A DNA stretch of 64,000 bases from contig NC_080558.1 of assembly GCF_030253575.1 (NCBI RefSeq), forward strand, positions 1,498,001 through 1,562,000. Direction: 5' to 3'. This document shows, piece by piece, positions 44,565 through 55,800 of this stretch. Position 1 is the stretch's first letter. Each line of letters opens with the position of its first letter. A model generated the notes under the pieces. It worked only from the letters and a program-made list of their open reading frames with translations. It did no database searches and was not told where the DNA came from. The position numbers were made by a program, and so were the translations under genes. This stretch comes from Rhododendron vialii. Taxonomy: Eukaryota; Streptophyta; Magnoliopsida; Ericales; Ericaceae.

Positions 44565-47500
44565 TCATAGCTCCAGAGCAATCTGTATTGGCTGATTATC
44601 ATTCAAGTACCTGGTTGCATTGTATTCTTCTGTATCAATGAGCCCCACTGAAAATGTTCTCTTGAGAACTGGCTGCCTTCGGAACTTCTTTGCGCTCTCT
44701 GAACTGTTTATGTCTTCGCCTTTTAGCATCCGAACAACCTGTAAAATGCCGAAAAAAAATCCCATGTGTCATACTTAAAGAAAATCCATTTGTCCACTTT
44801 TTTCTAAGTAATTTTTTCATTTTATTGCCACCCTTTTGTGTTCTAAAAGTCACCCCCTCTGCAACCAGGAAAACCTCTCGTTTCTGAATTCATTAGAACT
44901 TCAACTAGAAAGAAACTGATTTCTTGTTTGTTTTCAAAAGGACCTTGATCTACAGAGAACCAGGCAAAAACTAATCGAGTGAAAGCTCGATAGACATTTC
45001 CCCTTGTTCAGGAAGTACAGAGAAACCTAGATTTACCCAGAAAGCTTTTTCCATATAATGCCACATGAAAAAGACAGGAAATGGCGATATTTTGGAAGAC
45101 AAACAACTCCAACATGAAATAGACTGGAAATGGTCATAATCTAATCAGATCCAATTTTCACCTTTAGTCAATGGCATGATATAGGCCTATTAATTATGAG
45201 TACCTAGAAAGGCCATGTTAGGGTTTGGAAAACAATGTCACGGAAGGAAATTTTTTTGAGAGTATGGTGAAAATTTTGAATTCTGTAATTGTTCACAAAT
45301 AACAACGGAAAGGTTAGTTATCATTTTTTTGCTCAGCATGCAGAAGGTTTAGTTATCATAGATAAAACCAAACACTTGCCTTGCTCATTGGAGGCCGCTC
45401 ATTTGAAGATTCATGTAAGCATGAAGCAGCAGTCAACACGATACGATTTAACTGCTCTGAATTGTAGGTATTTGAAAGGGATGGATCAACAAGCTCTCTG
45501 AAATCATTCTTATTGAGCAAAGGTTTAGCCTGATACAAAAAAGGAAATCGTTTTGTTCTTTTCTCTCAATATTGTAGGAGTGAATAACAGAGACAGAAGG
45601 TAACATACCCACATCACAAGACTTTTTTTGGACTTGTCTAACGCTAGGCGTCCAGCGATGAGCTCCAACAGTAGTACACCATAGGCGTAGACATCAGTTT
45701 TCTCATCTACTATTCCATGCAAGAAAAACTCAGGAGGAAGGTAGCTGTCATAATTTGGGGGGACAAAAGTCGAAAACATATTCAAAAGGAAAGAAAACGA
45801 AAAAACGTTTTGTAAGTACAACAAATCAAAAGAGGTTTTGCATTTTCAAACCCGAATGTTCCTTCAAATTGTGACACTGTGAGATGAGTCCATTGCTCTG
45901 GGAGCCACTTTGCAAGCCCAAAGTCGGAAACCTAGACAAAACCAAAACTTAGAACTTGGAAAAATAACTAACCAGATGTTCATTTCTGATCTTTCATGAC
46001 CAGAGATCATAATAACGAGGTATTACGAACAATAGTTCATATCTTCATTATGCATAATTGCATACTTAACAAGATGCTGAGTGCTTGTTTTCTGTCAATT
46101 GCAGCAAGGAAAGCAACAATAAAATATTCAGGAAAAACAGTACACTTGTTGATAGTAATTGTTCGCTCAGGTTATTCTAAAAACTTCAAAATCCATAGGA
46201 GTGTTTCAATCTACCATACTTTGATCTGAGGAGAGGGATACCTGCGGCTCAAAATCCTCTCTAAGCAAAACGTTAGCAGCTTTGATGTCTCTATGTATAA
46301 TTCTCCGCTGACACCCTTCGTGAAGATATGAAAGACCCTCAGCTGTGCCTAAAGCAATCTTATACCTTATTTCCCATTCCAGTTTCTCCTTAGAACCTGA
46401 AGAATAAGGAACGAATAAGAACAAGGAAAAAATAAAAACATTTCTTGGTGAGATTCTTAAGAAATCTATTGCCAACGTCATAATGTTGGGGGAGGAAACC
46501 TGTAAGCAGAGATGCTAAACTCCCATGGGGTGACAAATGAAGAACAAGGTGCATTCCCCCTTCCACCCCATACCCAATAACATTAGCAATATTTGGATGA
46601 TTGACATGGACTAAAATCCCCAGTTCCGATAAGAAGTCTGCTGTCATCTCTTCTGGGCTTCCCCTGGTCAGTCGTTTTACTGCAACAAGCTGCCCATCTT
46701 CCAAATGTCCCTTGTAAACTTCAGAGTAACCTCCCTCCCCAATCAAGTTCTCTTCACAAAGAGTCAAACGAGAGTGGTAATGCAGTAAAGAAGTCAATAA
46801 TGAAGATCAAAAGGTTTTTCATTTTCAGTTGGTTCTTTGACAGGCAAAATGGTCTGAGAAGTTTTCAAGTCTATTCATGAACAAGCAGAAAGTTTGTCCT
46901 CTTACATGCAAACTTAAATGCATCAGAATATCACAAGAGTGTAGACCATGCCCTTTGTCATATTTTGTGCACTTCTCTGTGCATAATTTTCTGCAGTAAT
47001 TCATGCATTCTTCTGTTCACAAATTCAATGTGCATAGCAGACTTGGATTCGCTTGAATCATGGAAAATGATGGGAAAAACAAAGTAATGTTCTTTACTTC
47101 ATCTTGTCCTTTACAGTTTCTTATCCCTCCACAAATCACTTTAGTCCATCATTAAGGGACTCAATACAAGGCTAACTACGAAGTGAAAATCATGGAGAAA
47201 GTACACACCTTGGCTGAAACTATCAGTTGCAGTTTCAAGCTCCGAAAGGGAGAAATTCTTCCATGAAGACTTGAAGCAATACAAATCGGTATCGAAAGTT
47301 GGGTCGTCAATCGTTGGCAAGCTCTTTCTTGAGTTTCTGCTTTTTATCCTGGAGAGCATTTTAATGGCAGGAATGCTGGGATGGAAGGTATGGAATCCCA
47401 TTGCTGGTCCTTTTTTCAATTTACGAAAAAATCCACGCCATTGTGGACCGGATTTGTGATTTTGTTGACCATCTGAATCTGAGGTACTGGCCTTGGAAGA

Positions 47501-49316
47501 AGCTGTTTCGGATTCTGGGTCATCCTCCGAAACACCTCTTCCTAGGGAGGGGTCTTCTAGTTTGGCATCATCCATATCTAAAGATCTCAAGTCTAGAAAG
47601 ATGAAGAGTTCGGAAACTATATTAGATGGAAGGACATTGTGCAAAAAACCAAAATGATTCTAATCTACACACACACACACACAAACCTAAAGAAAACAAA
47701 CGGAGAAGGTAGAAACGTAGATATATCTTGTTTGGCAGTGTGCCTAAATCTACACAGAGAGGGACAATATCTCCCGGAGAAGGGCTAACAAAGCTCAGAC
47801 CTCTCAATGCCAGGTCGGTTCCACTAGCCCATTTATCCCTGACCGTGCACCGAGATAGGATGACCAATAAGCCTATCTTCGATACTCCACACTCTCAATT
47901 TAGTAGCACTAAAAAGTACGAGACAGCTCCCAATGGAAACAATGCATTGGAAGAAAATGGAAGCTTGGAGTCTTGTCATGAATTCTTGCAAATTAAAAGC
48001 AAAGACTTAAGAGAAAAACGAGTTGTACTGACAGGAGTAGGTTTTACCTTCAGAAGAAAAAGAGAAAGAATGAGCAGAAAATAGCCTTCTGTGTCCCATG
48101 GTGAAAAACTCCCCTTCTGGATCTTCTGCAGCAATGTGGTGAGCATTGTTGCTGCCAATGCAGAACCAAACATGAGTTCATACACAGAATGGAGAAACTT
48201 AGAAAAAGCATAAAAAGGATCAAACAGACCCTTTAATGTGGAAGTGACAAAAGTTAGCAAAGGGAAGTATTGAAAAAAAACATGCTGAAAAGGATAGGTA
48301 AATATGTCTAAGTCGGGAAACTAGGAAAACCATTGTAACACCTACATTGAACACATAAAACTGAAAATAAATACATTGAACCAAACATTGGCAATGTGGA
48401 TTCCATCCTGTTCCTAACGAACCAAACATTGGTATGATCATATTCTTTGGGATTGGCAAATTCAATTTGAGCTTCATCCCAGTGAAGCATTATTCATTGG
48501 CCTTATTCTTTTTTTCGAAAACGCAAACCGGACAATATGTAAAGGTGAAAAGTGTATTAATATCCCTAAATTTGTATTGATATCTGTGAGAAAGTTCAAA
48601 TCTTTCTTTCTCCTTTTTTCTCGTTTACGGAGTTGTTTCTTGCTTTCTTTGTTAGTTTTTAACATACCAGTACGATAAAGAAAGGGGAATGGCTCGGCTA
48701 TCCCGCCTAGCTAAGCCAAGGAAAAAATTGATTAGAAACAACAAATTAGATAGAAATGAGTTGGAAAAAAAAGAAAAAGAAAAGGAATACTTTTTCTACT
48801 GAATTTTAACTTGTTTGGCAGTATATGCATATCACCACCACTTAGCGTGGGCGGTGGTTAGAAGCCTTTTTTCCCCTTGTATTTTCATGGCAACCCAATG
48901 AGGCAATAAAATAAATCAAAATGGGACAATGATACCACCTTTTATCTCTTTTTTTAAAGAGCGAAAAGAATGATTTTATCGATAACCAAAATAACAGTAC
49001 AATAGAGGGGAGCGGGAAAAGAAGGCATCACAACGAGCGAAAGACATTCCAACTATGTTCACACCCCAAACGCTCGACAATCATATGCCAACTCGACTCC
49101 CAAGAGGTACACGGTTGGCACAAGCAATGAAAATCAAATGTAAGCAAAACCCAATAAAGTACCAGAAAAAAAGGGTCTATACATACACTGAAACAAAACG
49201 CAAGAGACAGCAAATTGCATATGATCAAGTATATATGCAATGGGAGATGAATAAGTTAAGAAGGAATTAAGAGTAGTGTACCATGGGGAGGTTGAAGGTT
49301 CAGGGACATTTTCCAT
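44565..49316 (-). CDS. Receptor-like cytoplasmic kinase, class VI, 9 exons, 489 aa
   Basis: Ser/Thr kinase resembling the RLCK VI group (RBK/RRK type), some of which bind ROP GTPases; no signal peptide or membrane segment. Exons in gene order: 49316-49282, 48151-48048, 47592-47209, 46751-46500, 46396-46242, 45931-45852, 45744-45609, 45529-45380, 44738-44565. Phases agree across all joins. The N-terminus is Ser/Asp-rich with a basic FFRKLKKGP patch. Kinase motifs: [11 protein letters not shown] (179-189), K200 in [17 protein letters not shown] (D295), DFG (313-315), PPEFF and an activation loop ending EGTFGYLPPE. Intron 8 has a GC donor (AAG then GCAAGT). The tail continues past the kinase domain with [18 protein letters not shown]. 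The first two exons are assigned by phase only; a start at 47575 would give 437 aa. A CT tract lies in the leader. Confidence 0.9.
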
Positions 49317-49386
49317 GAATTGGGAATTGTCAGAAGCAGCTGAACAAGGGAATCCTATGAAGCCAAAATGGGGGGCAACCGTCAAA

Positions 49387-49390
<4 letters not shown>

Positions 49391-49425
<35 letters not shown>
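49391..49425. repeat. (GA)n microsatellite in the kinase leader
   Basis: About 17 GA units on the plus strand, read as CT in the kinase transcript, some 75 bp upstream of its first ATG. CT runs are common in plant leaders. Confidence 0.9.
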
Positions 49426-49430
<5 letters not shown>

Positions 49431-49679
49431 GCTGAAATGGTTTTTGTATGTTTCTTTGAGCACCAAGTTTTCGCTATTCGACCGTGTGTCCGTGTCCGGA
49501 ATTTTATGCCCAAAAATCGGCTGTACCCTATTTGTCCATTTCCTTGATTTTTACAAGCAATTAATAAGGAAAGCAAAGGTCTAAAATTAAACAGACCATA
49601 ATTGGATAATCCAACATTTTTTTTGCTCAGCAATGGATAATCCAATATTAAGGTACACTTATAACCGAACAGACCCTAA

Positions 49680-50316
49680 CAGCTCGTTTGGAAGGAGGAT
49701 TTTCGAGAGAAAAGAAAGGGGACGGAGGGAGAAGGGATTCTCTCCCTCGTTTGGAAGGCTCAAGAGGTGAGAGAGGGTGAGAGAAGGAGGGAGACGGGAA
49801 CTCCCTCACACCTCAATTCCATTTCTCACCAAAAGTGGCAAGATTCCAAAAGAAAGGGAGAGAGTGAGGCGCGTGGGTGAGAGTAGATCTCACTCGCGCA
49901 ACTTCCGGCAGTACGTGTGGTCCACCCTCTCGTCGGATAGTCGTCGTACTTACACTGTTGTTTTCGTCTCGTCAAGGAGAAGCTACTTCTGTTATCAAAA
50001 TTGAGTTTTGAAAACTTTGATTTCGGACTAGTTGCTGGAGATGGGGTTATAGTCGCCGGAGATGAAGTTCAGTCGCCAGAGATGAAGTTTGGTGTCGCTG
50101 AAGAAGAGAGAAACAGAGAGTTTCAGGTCGTCGGAGATGGAGTTGAGATCGTCGGAGATGGAGTTGAAGTCGCTGGAGATGTAGAGAGAGTTTGATTTCT
50201 CACGATTGTTTGGATGGGTGGGTGCGAAACCACAAACCTTTTCTTCTCTTTTCTCACTAATAAGGGAGACCACTCCCCTCTCTTTTCTTTTCTCACCTCC
50301 ATTGCCAAAGGGGCTG
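49680..50316. mobile_element. Harbinger-like non-autonomous element with internal minisatellite
   Basis: Ends CAGCTCGTTTGG and CCAAAGGGGCTG with TAA on both sides (49677-49679, 50317-50319). Subterminal GAGAGAAAAGAAAGGGGACG and CTCCCCTCTCTTTTCTTTTC extend the arms. The middle (50033-50190) repeats GTCG(C/T)(C/T)GGAGATG(A/G)AGTT-like units. The open frames here follow this repeat and are not credible proteins. Confidence 0.7.
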
Positions 50317-50371
50317 TAATTGTAGAGGTCACAAGGTGGCAAGTTTGTATTTTTTTTTTTTTTTTAATAAC

Positions 50372-50560
50372 CGAATGTTCGGACCAATTTACGTGAAACT
50401 CAACTAATTCTAGAGAAGTTAACGATTGGGTAGACCCTTCAATGACTCCAAAGTTTGGAATGTTGGACTTCCGTATAATTCGAACATTTGACCTCATGCA
50501 AGATAAACACTTTAATTATTGTTTTTCTCATGTGCACTCGGCCGCTAAACCTGGTGCTTT
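50372..50560 (+). repeat. Dispersed repeat, unclassified family (diverged)
   Basis: TTCGGACCAATTTACGTGAA then ACTCAACTAATTC, and later ATAATTCGAACATTTGACCT. The order of core and TTCGAA-type box is that of the copies at 48 and 38267. Confidence 0.4.
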
Positions 50561-50611
50561 GGCAAAAGTTTTATATTCCAATCTACAAATCTCATTTATT
50601 TGAGAAACCAA

Positions 50612-50745
50612 GCTTAGGTGAGTTGGTTTGCTTATGTGTCTCCCCAGTGGTGGTCAGTGTTCGAATCCCGCGAGGAGCAGATTTGGGTTTAGGATTATGA
50701 ATAGCCTCTACTCCCTTGCTTATGTATAAACTATGGAAAAAAAAA
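50612..50745 (+). mobile_element. Probable tRNA-derived SINE
   Basis: TTAGGTGAGTTGGTTTGC is A-box-like, GTTCGAATCCCGCG B-box-like, and the block ends in GGAAAAAAAAAGAGG. I see no definite duplication. Confidence 0.55.
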
Positions 50746-50884
50746 GAGGTAAGGTTTGTACTTTGTACCAAAGACTGGATTTTGTAAATGCCTATTATTG
50801 GTGTGCTGCTGTGGTTGGATTTCTTTTGCATCTCAGATAAGGTTAGGTTTGTACTTTGTACCAAAGACAATCGAGAGGCTCATG

Positions 50885-51090
50885 AGTTGGGAAATTTTTT
50901 TAGTGCCGAATGGGTACCATGTCGTGCCCGCTCGGCGTATCTGAGCCGTCCATTGCATTTTTGGACGGTTCAAATTTGGAAACAGAAAGTTTCAATCCGA
51001 GCCGTTCAAAAGTGTATTAGACGATCCGAATGTGCCGAGCAAGTACTACGTGGGATATACCCACCAGGCACCGAAAAATATAATTTTTTG
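50885..51090. mobile_element. Foldback MITE-like element
   Basis: The left arm has AGTGCCGAATGGGTACCATG then CCCGCTCGGC; the right arm has GCCGAGCAAGTACTACGTGG then CACCAGGCACCGAAAAA. Inside are inverted GAGCCGTCCATTGC and GAGCCGTTCAAAA words. The ends are AT-rich and not exact. Confidence 0.6.
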
Positions 51091-53658
51091 TGACTTGTAT
51101 CAATTTGACCTTTCTAACTTGGAAATTACTTACTTGACAAACCTAAATTGGTTCCTAATTTATGTAAATATTAAGAGTCGAAACCAATATGATTATGGTA
51201 TTATGATTACCTGATCGAGCAAAACCTTTGCCCCTCATTAGTAGAGGCCAATATGAATATCTTCTATGCGTCCAAACTTTACCCGTCTTCTCCTCTCTTG
51301 GGAGTTGTTATTTGATATTGTCGTATGAATGTGGTTATGTACCAGACACACAGATTTTTTTTTATACCTAGTTAAAAACCTTGCCGATTCGCGATTTAAA
51401 CATGATTCGAGGCAGGCCTGTTTTATTTTTTTCGATCAACAAAACTGAATTTCATTTACGAATTAGATTCCATCCGAAATACAATGATACTAGAAAACAA
51501 CCCGACAAACGGTTCGACTTGAGGTAGGTTAAGATGCATAGATGGATTATATATATTGCCTGTATCGTTCAATGAAAGCAAACACATAAAATAATTGTTG
51601 ACTTTGTGACGAGGGTTGCTCATCACCGACCTATTAATATGGATTTATCAACAAATTAAGACAACGGACCATACATGTTGGTTCCCGGACAGACCAATTA
51701 TCTCCATTGCTTCTCCTTCTAAATTCATTTTCGTGGAGTAAATTCTATTAATGACCCGCGCTTAGCTGATCTGCTTAACTTTTAACCTAATCACGCGACT
51801 CAAAAGATTAATCTCAAATTATACAATAGCTGATTGAAATCCCTTATATACCATTTCATTTTTCCTTAGAATTCCTGAAGCGGGATTCATAAGTAGGTTC
51901 TCACATAAACCCACTCAACTAAGACTGATTTTAAGTTAACCTCCTTAAATTCTACTAATACTTAACCCTTTTTAAACCATACAAATCCTAGATGTCAAAT
52001 CTGGTGTCGAGTGAAAATCACAATTTTACCTTATTGCCTGTCAATCATCTCAGCCCACCATATTTTTTTCACCTTAATCTTTCACGCATAACCTCTCTAA
52101 AACCACCGCGTCAAAAACCAATCCAGCACGATCCCCCCCCCCCCCACCTAATCCCGACTGTAGCGTTCTTTTGCAAGTGAAGTGGTAGCTAGCCAAGTGG
52201 TAAGCACCATGTCCTCACATACATTTGACAGACGTTCAAAACGTACTAACTATAATTAAAAATGTTGACTTTCGCCGTGAAATAAATAAACATTTAGGTT
52301 CTTTTATTCCCTCCTCAGCCTCTTCTAATTTCGAAAAATTACCCTTTGATGAAGATTGAAAATAGTATTATCATCACAAATCTTATTTATCATGTCATGT
52401 TTTGCTCATATGACAAGTTGTATACAAATTCATGTAGGTGTTGAGTTTTAAACATTATAGAGGCTAGTTGGGCTTTCAATTCAAATCCCAAACGACTTTG
52501 TCAAAATTTTCGCTAAAATTACCAACTCTTAAGTGGGACATAAGATCAAAACTCTAGTAAAAATGGCCTTGCAAAATCTTAAACCAAACAATAACCACTC
52601 TACCCGAGTCGGCCCTAAGTTAAAATAAGTGTTGCGGTTACTGTAGGCCTCCAAAAAATTATTACGAATCATAAGAACTCCTCCTACTTTTTGCTTTAAG
52701 CCCTCGAAAAATCAGGACCGACTCTGCACTCTACTAATACGGAGTATTTAGGTCACAAGTTGATAGAGGAGTTGGCCGAGCAGATGTACGTAGATGTCAC
52801 TTTCTTTCACGCGGAGTCGTGGACCTATTTATTTGTGATTAACAGCTAATTGTAGTACTCCATGTGACCCAAAAAAATAAAAGAAAAAAAATTTTGAGGA
52901 CTTAAGATTACCAAAGATTTCTTTTTTTTTTTTTATAATCTAATATTCGAGTCAGCATGCACGTATTTCAACTAATTTCAATTTTTTTTTTTTTTTGTGT
53001 GTTTGGTTTCGTGTTCAATAGTCGATCAACACCAGCTACAGTATAGATCAAATCAATTTCCATCAGGATAAATTTGATCGTTTCGATTGATATCTCTTGA
53101 TCAAACATGATTGCAAAGTAGAGTACGCAAAATCCAAGTCCCAAACCCCGAAACCAAATCCAAAAACAAAACAGAAGAAATCAAACGACACACAGATCAA
53201 GAAGAGAGAGAAACCCAGATTCTTCTCAAATTTATTCCAGCAGAATTGATCTACACATCCATCCATTCACAGTACTGATTGAAACACTCTTACAAACAAA
53301 CCCACCCTCCCACCCACTTCACCAACAAAACAACAAACAACAGCATCAACAAGTACAACACATTTCTCACATCCCAAGTCCATTCACTTACCTAAATTAC
53401 CCCCTGACAAAATCCAATAATTGATCCCCCAACACACACACACACACACACAGTAGAAACTTACTTAAGATTAGATTAACATATCTTGATTCGCTTTCAT
53501 AGATAGCTAATCTCGATAATCAGAGCTCCGACACTTCCATTTCATAAAAAAAATCACGGAAAGGCCAGACCCTGGAGAACCGAGCGAAGCGAAATACCGG
53601 AGAGAAAAAGAAAACAGATAGAGAAGGAAAGATGAGCTGATGGATACTCCTAGAGATT

Positions 53659-53712
<54 letters not shown>

Positions 53713-53993
53713 GGGTACTTATAGATTTATATGGATCTAGAAACGACATCGTTTTAGAACTCAGTCGAGCCGGAGAACACGCCGGAGGTATTCGGTAGAG
53801 AGAGAGACATATATACGGGATTAAGATACTTCAAGATCTAGAAATAGTAAACGACAACGCTTTTGAGCCGGAGAAGTCGCCGGAGGTCTTCGTAGAGAGA
53901 GGAAAAAAGAAGGGAGAGAGAGACTTATATATACGGATTTAGGAAACTTTCCAGATCTATACGGATCTAGATAAAACGGCACCGTTAAGAGCC
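51091..53993. other. Intergenic region, including the 3' side of the minus-strand gene
   Basis: No gene recognised. 52180-52260 has GCTAGCCAAGTGGTAAGCAC, reminiscent of a tRNA-like A box, without a firm B box. A (CA)n run lies at 53433-53452 and a (GA)n run at 53662-53708. The right part probably contains the 3' UTR of the gene at 53994. Confidence 0.5.
53662..53708. repeat. (GA)n microsatellite
   Basis: About 23 GA units some 290 bp downstream of the stop codon of the minus-strand gene. Confidence 0.9.
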
Positions 53994-54605
53994 TCAATCA
54001 AGCCGGAGAAGTCGCCGGAGGTCTTTAGTAGCGTTGTCGTCGACGGCCTTCTTCTTACTGAAAAACGACGGGAGAGGGAGAGCACGCGGCGACGGCGACA
54101 TCGACACCGCCGATCCGGCGTAAACATCACGCCGTTCTCCGGCCGCCGGAGAACCCGACGGAGACAGAAGCGCCGACTTCACGTCACGGATCCGGATCCG
54201 CTCGGGATCCGGGCCCAACCTCTCCGTACCGCACAACACCAGATCGTCGTCAGCCGTTTTCTTCTCCGCCGTGTGTAGACGGCCGCCGTTAATCGTCGAG
54301 TCAAGCGACTCCCCCCTCCTCAAAATCGTCACCTGTCCCATGACGAGATTTCCGTTGGAGCTCTGATGGGTTTTCCTCAGATCATCTAAACTCGCCGCCC
54401 GTCGAGGCGTCATCAACGGCTGAGATTTTCCGTTCCTCTTCTTCTGGTCGGGCCGGACCACGGGTTTCCGTGGAGCGACCCTGGCTGGGTTAGGGTTTCC
54501 GTTTCCATTTCCGAGGTTTTTCCGACGGTGGTGCTGGAACACCGCCGGAGAAACCCTGATTCGCTCGATCAAACAGTCCTGTGGACGCAACACCTCTGTC
54601 CCCAT
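53994..54605 (-). CDS. Small basic protein with a PNRC-like motif, single exon, 203 aa
   Basis: Intronless, GC-rich frame closed by a stop and preceded by an in-frame stop just upstream of the ATG. The protein is rich in Arg, Pro and Ser and looks disordered: MGTEVLRPQDCLIERIRVSP, MTPRRAASLDDLRKTHQSS, VTILRRGESLDS, KSALLSPSGSP. Near the C-terminus is SPSPRALPLPSFFSKK, matching the short proline motif of PNRC/Edc-type proteins (SPxPxxLPxPxF), which in animals and yeast binds the EVH1 domain of the decapping factor DCP1. The tail DDNATKDLRRLLRLD is typical of the plant family. It is also often annotated as uncharacterised. A TATA-like box is at 54896-54905 on the minus strand, and the leader holds GA-rich repeats. 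A role in mRNA decay is inference. Confidence 0.8.
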   Translation of the reverse strand: MGTEVLRPQDCLIERIRVSPAVFQHHRRKNLGNGNGNPNPARVAPRKPVVRPDQKKRNGKSQPLMTPRRAASLDDLRKTHQSSNGNLVMGQVTILRRGESLDSTINGGRLHTAEKKTADDDLVLCGTERLGPDPERIRIRDVKSALLSPSGSPAAGERRDVYAGSAVSMSPSPRALPLPSFFSKKKAVDDNATKDLRRLLRLD

Positions 54606-54654
54606 CGCTTAAAATTTCTCTTTCTACCTAAAATCTATTCACGCATTAAAATGG

Positions 54655-54660
<6 letters not shown>

Positions 54661-54692
<32 letters not shown>
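54661..54692. repeat. (AG)n microsatellite in the leader of the minus-strand gene
   Basis: 16 AG units, followed by a GGA trinucleotide run at about 54736-54753. Both lie between the TATA-like box and the ATG. Confidence 0.9.
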
Positions 54693-54696
<4 letters not shown>

Positions 54697-55021
54697 GTTT
54701 GAGTCGTTGATTCTCTTTCTCTCTCCTCTGCTTTAAGGAGGAGGAGGAGGAGGAGAGAGATGGGACTCTCGGGAAAATTTGGAAAAATTGGGGGAAAAAA
54801 AACAAAAGAAAAAGCTGTGATATTTGGAATGCTATCTATATATCTCTATCTCTGTGTATATGTATAGGTTGAGGATGTGTGGGAGAAATGGGGGGTTATA
54901 TATAGCGAGAGAGTGGTCAGGAAAAGGAGAGGGGTTAATTTCAGTTTTATACCCTGAATAATTCCAATTTTGTTCTTTTTGGCACTTGACTTTCAACTAC
55001 TATCAGATTTCTGCCCTCCAC

Positions 55022-55368
55022 TAGGGGTGTGCACGGGTCGGGCGGGTCAGGTTCGAGTATTGAATTTTTGGTCCCCGAAACCGAAGGAGTGGGGGTAACC
55101 GTCCGCGTGCCGGATTTTTTTGGTTGGGTCGGGTCGTGTTTTGGTCGGGGCAGGCGGGTCCGACCAAAACCGAAGTAAACTATATGAATTCATTGCCTTT
55201 TTATCGGGTTTGATCGGGTCGGGTAAGAAAAATCAGCGCCCCAAGCCCAGAACCGAAAACTGATTTTTTTGAAAAAATGTACCCGTATCCGCCCGAACCA
55301 CATGTTAGGCCCCACCCGAAACCCTTAGGGTCGGGTCCGTCGGGGCTCGGTTTTTTTGCACACCCCTA
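55022..55368. mobile_element. hAT MITE with perfect ends and duplication
   Basis: Ends TAGGGGTGTGCA and TGCACACCCCTA are perfect inverted repeats. The 8-bp duplication CCCTCCAC at 55014-55021 and 55369-55376 is perfect. The interior is rich in GGTCGGG/CCCGAAAC words. The intact ends suggest a recent insertion about 0.4 kb upstream of the minus-strand gene. Confidence 0.92.
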
Positions 55369-55479
55369 CCCTCCACCATCAGATTTGAATTTTTTTGAGT
55401 CCCCCCATAAAAAGGCTTCCCGATTTTGGACGAAAGTCGCACTGCTTCTAGGGCTAATAAACAAATAAAGCTTGTGTTC

Positions 55480-55800
55480 ACTCGTTAAAATCTCATTTTT
55501 TAGATTGAATTATTTCATAAATAAACTAAACTTGAATATCTTTGTGAAGCTCCTTAAGCTTTTTTAACTAAGCTCAAATCAATTATTGATCGGCTCGTTT
55601 TAACATATGATGTTAAAAAAGTTGAAGCTGTCCGAGATTGTTTCGTTACCGGTTCGATTAAAGCTCATTTGCGATTAAACAAGCTAATATCGAATATATT
55701 TGTAAAGCTCGTTAAATTTCAAATCAAGCTTGAACAATCAACTCTTTAGATCGTTCAGTTAGTTTATCATCCTTAACCCTTTAATACGCAAGTGTTCAAC
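55480..55800. repeat. Decayed AAGCTCGTTAA-type repeat
   Basis: Words such as AGCTCGTTAAATTTC, AAGCTTGAACAATC and GGCTCGTTTTAAC recur. It looks like a worn member of the AACGAGC group, as at 62180-62460. No clear ends. Confidence 0.4.

Noticed and set aside
50001-50497. Frames on both strands rich in GDGVEV or STPSPT repeats
   Set aside because: They translate a minisatellite within a Harbinger-like element; the repeat gives open frames in several phases.
50640-50680. Possible tRNA gene from GTTCGAATCCCG
   Set aside because: Only the B-box region fits; no cloverleaf stems can be drawn, and the A-tail points to a SINE.
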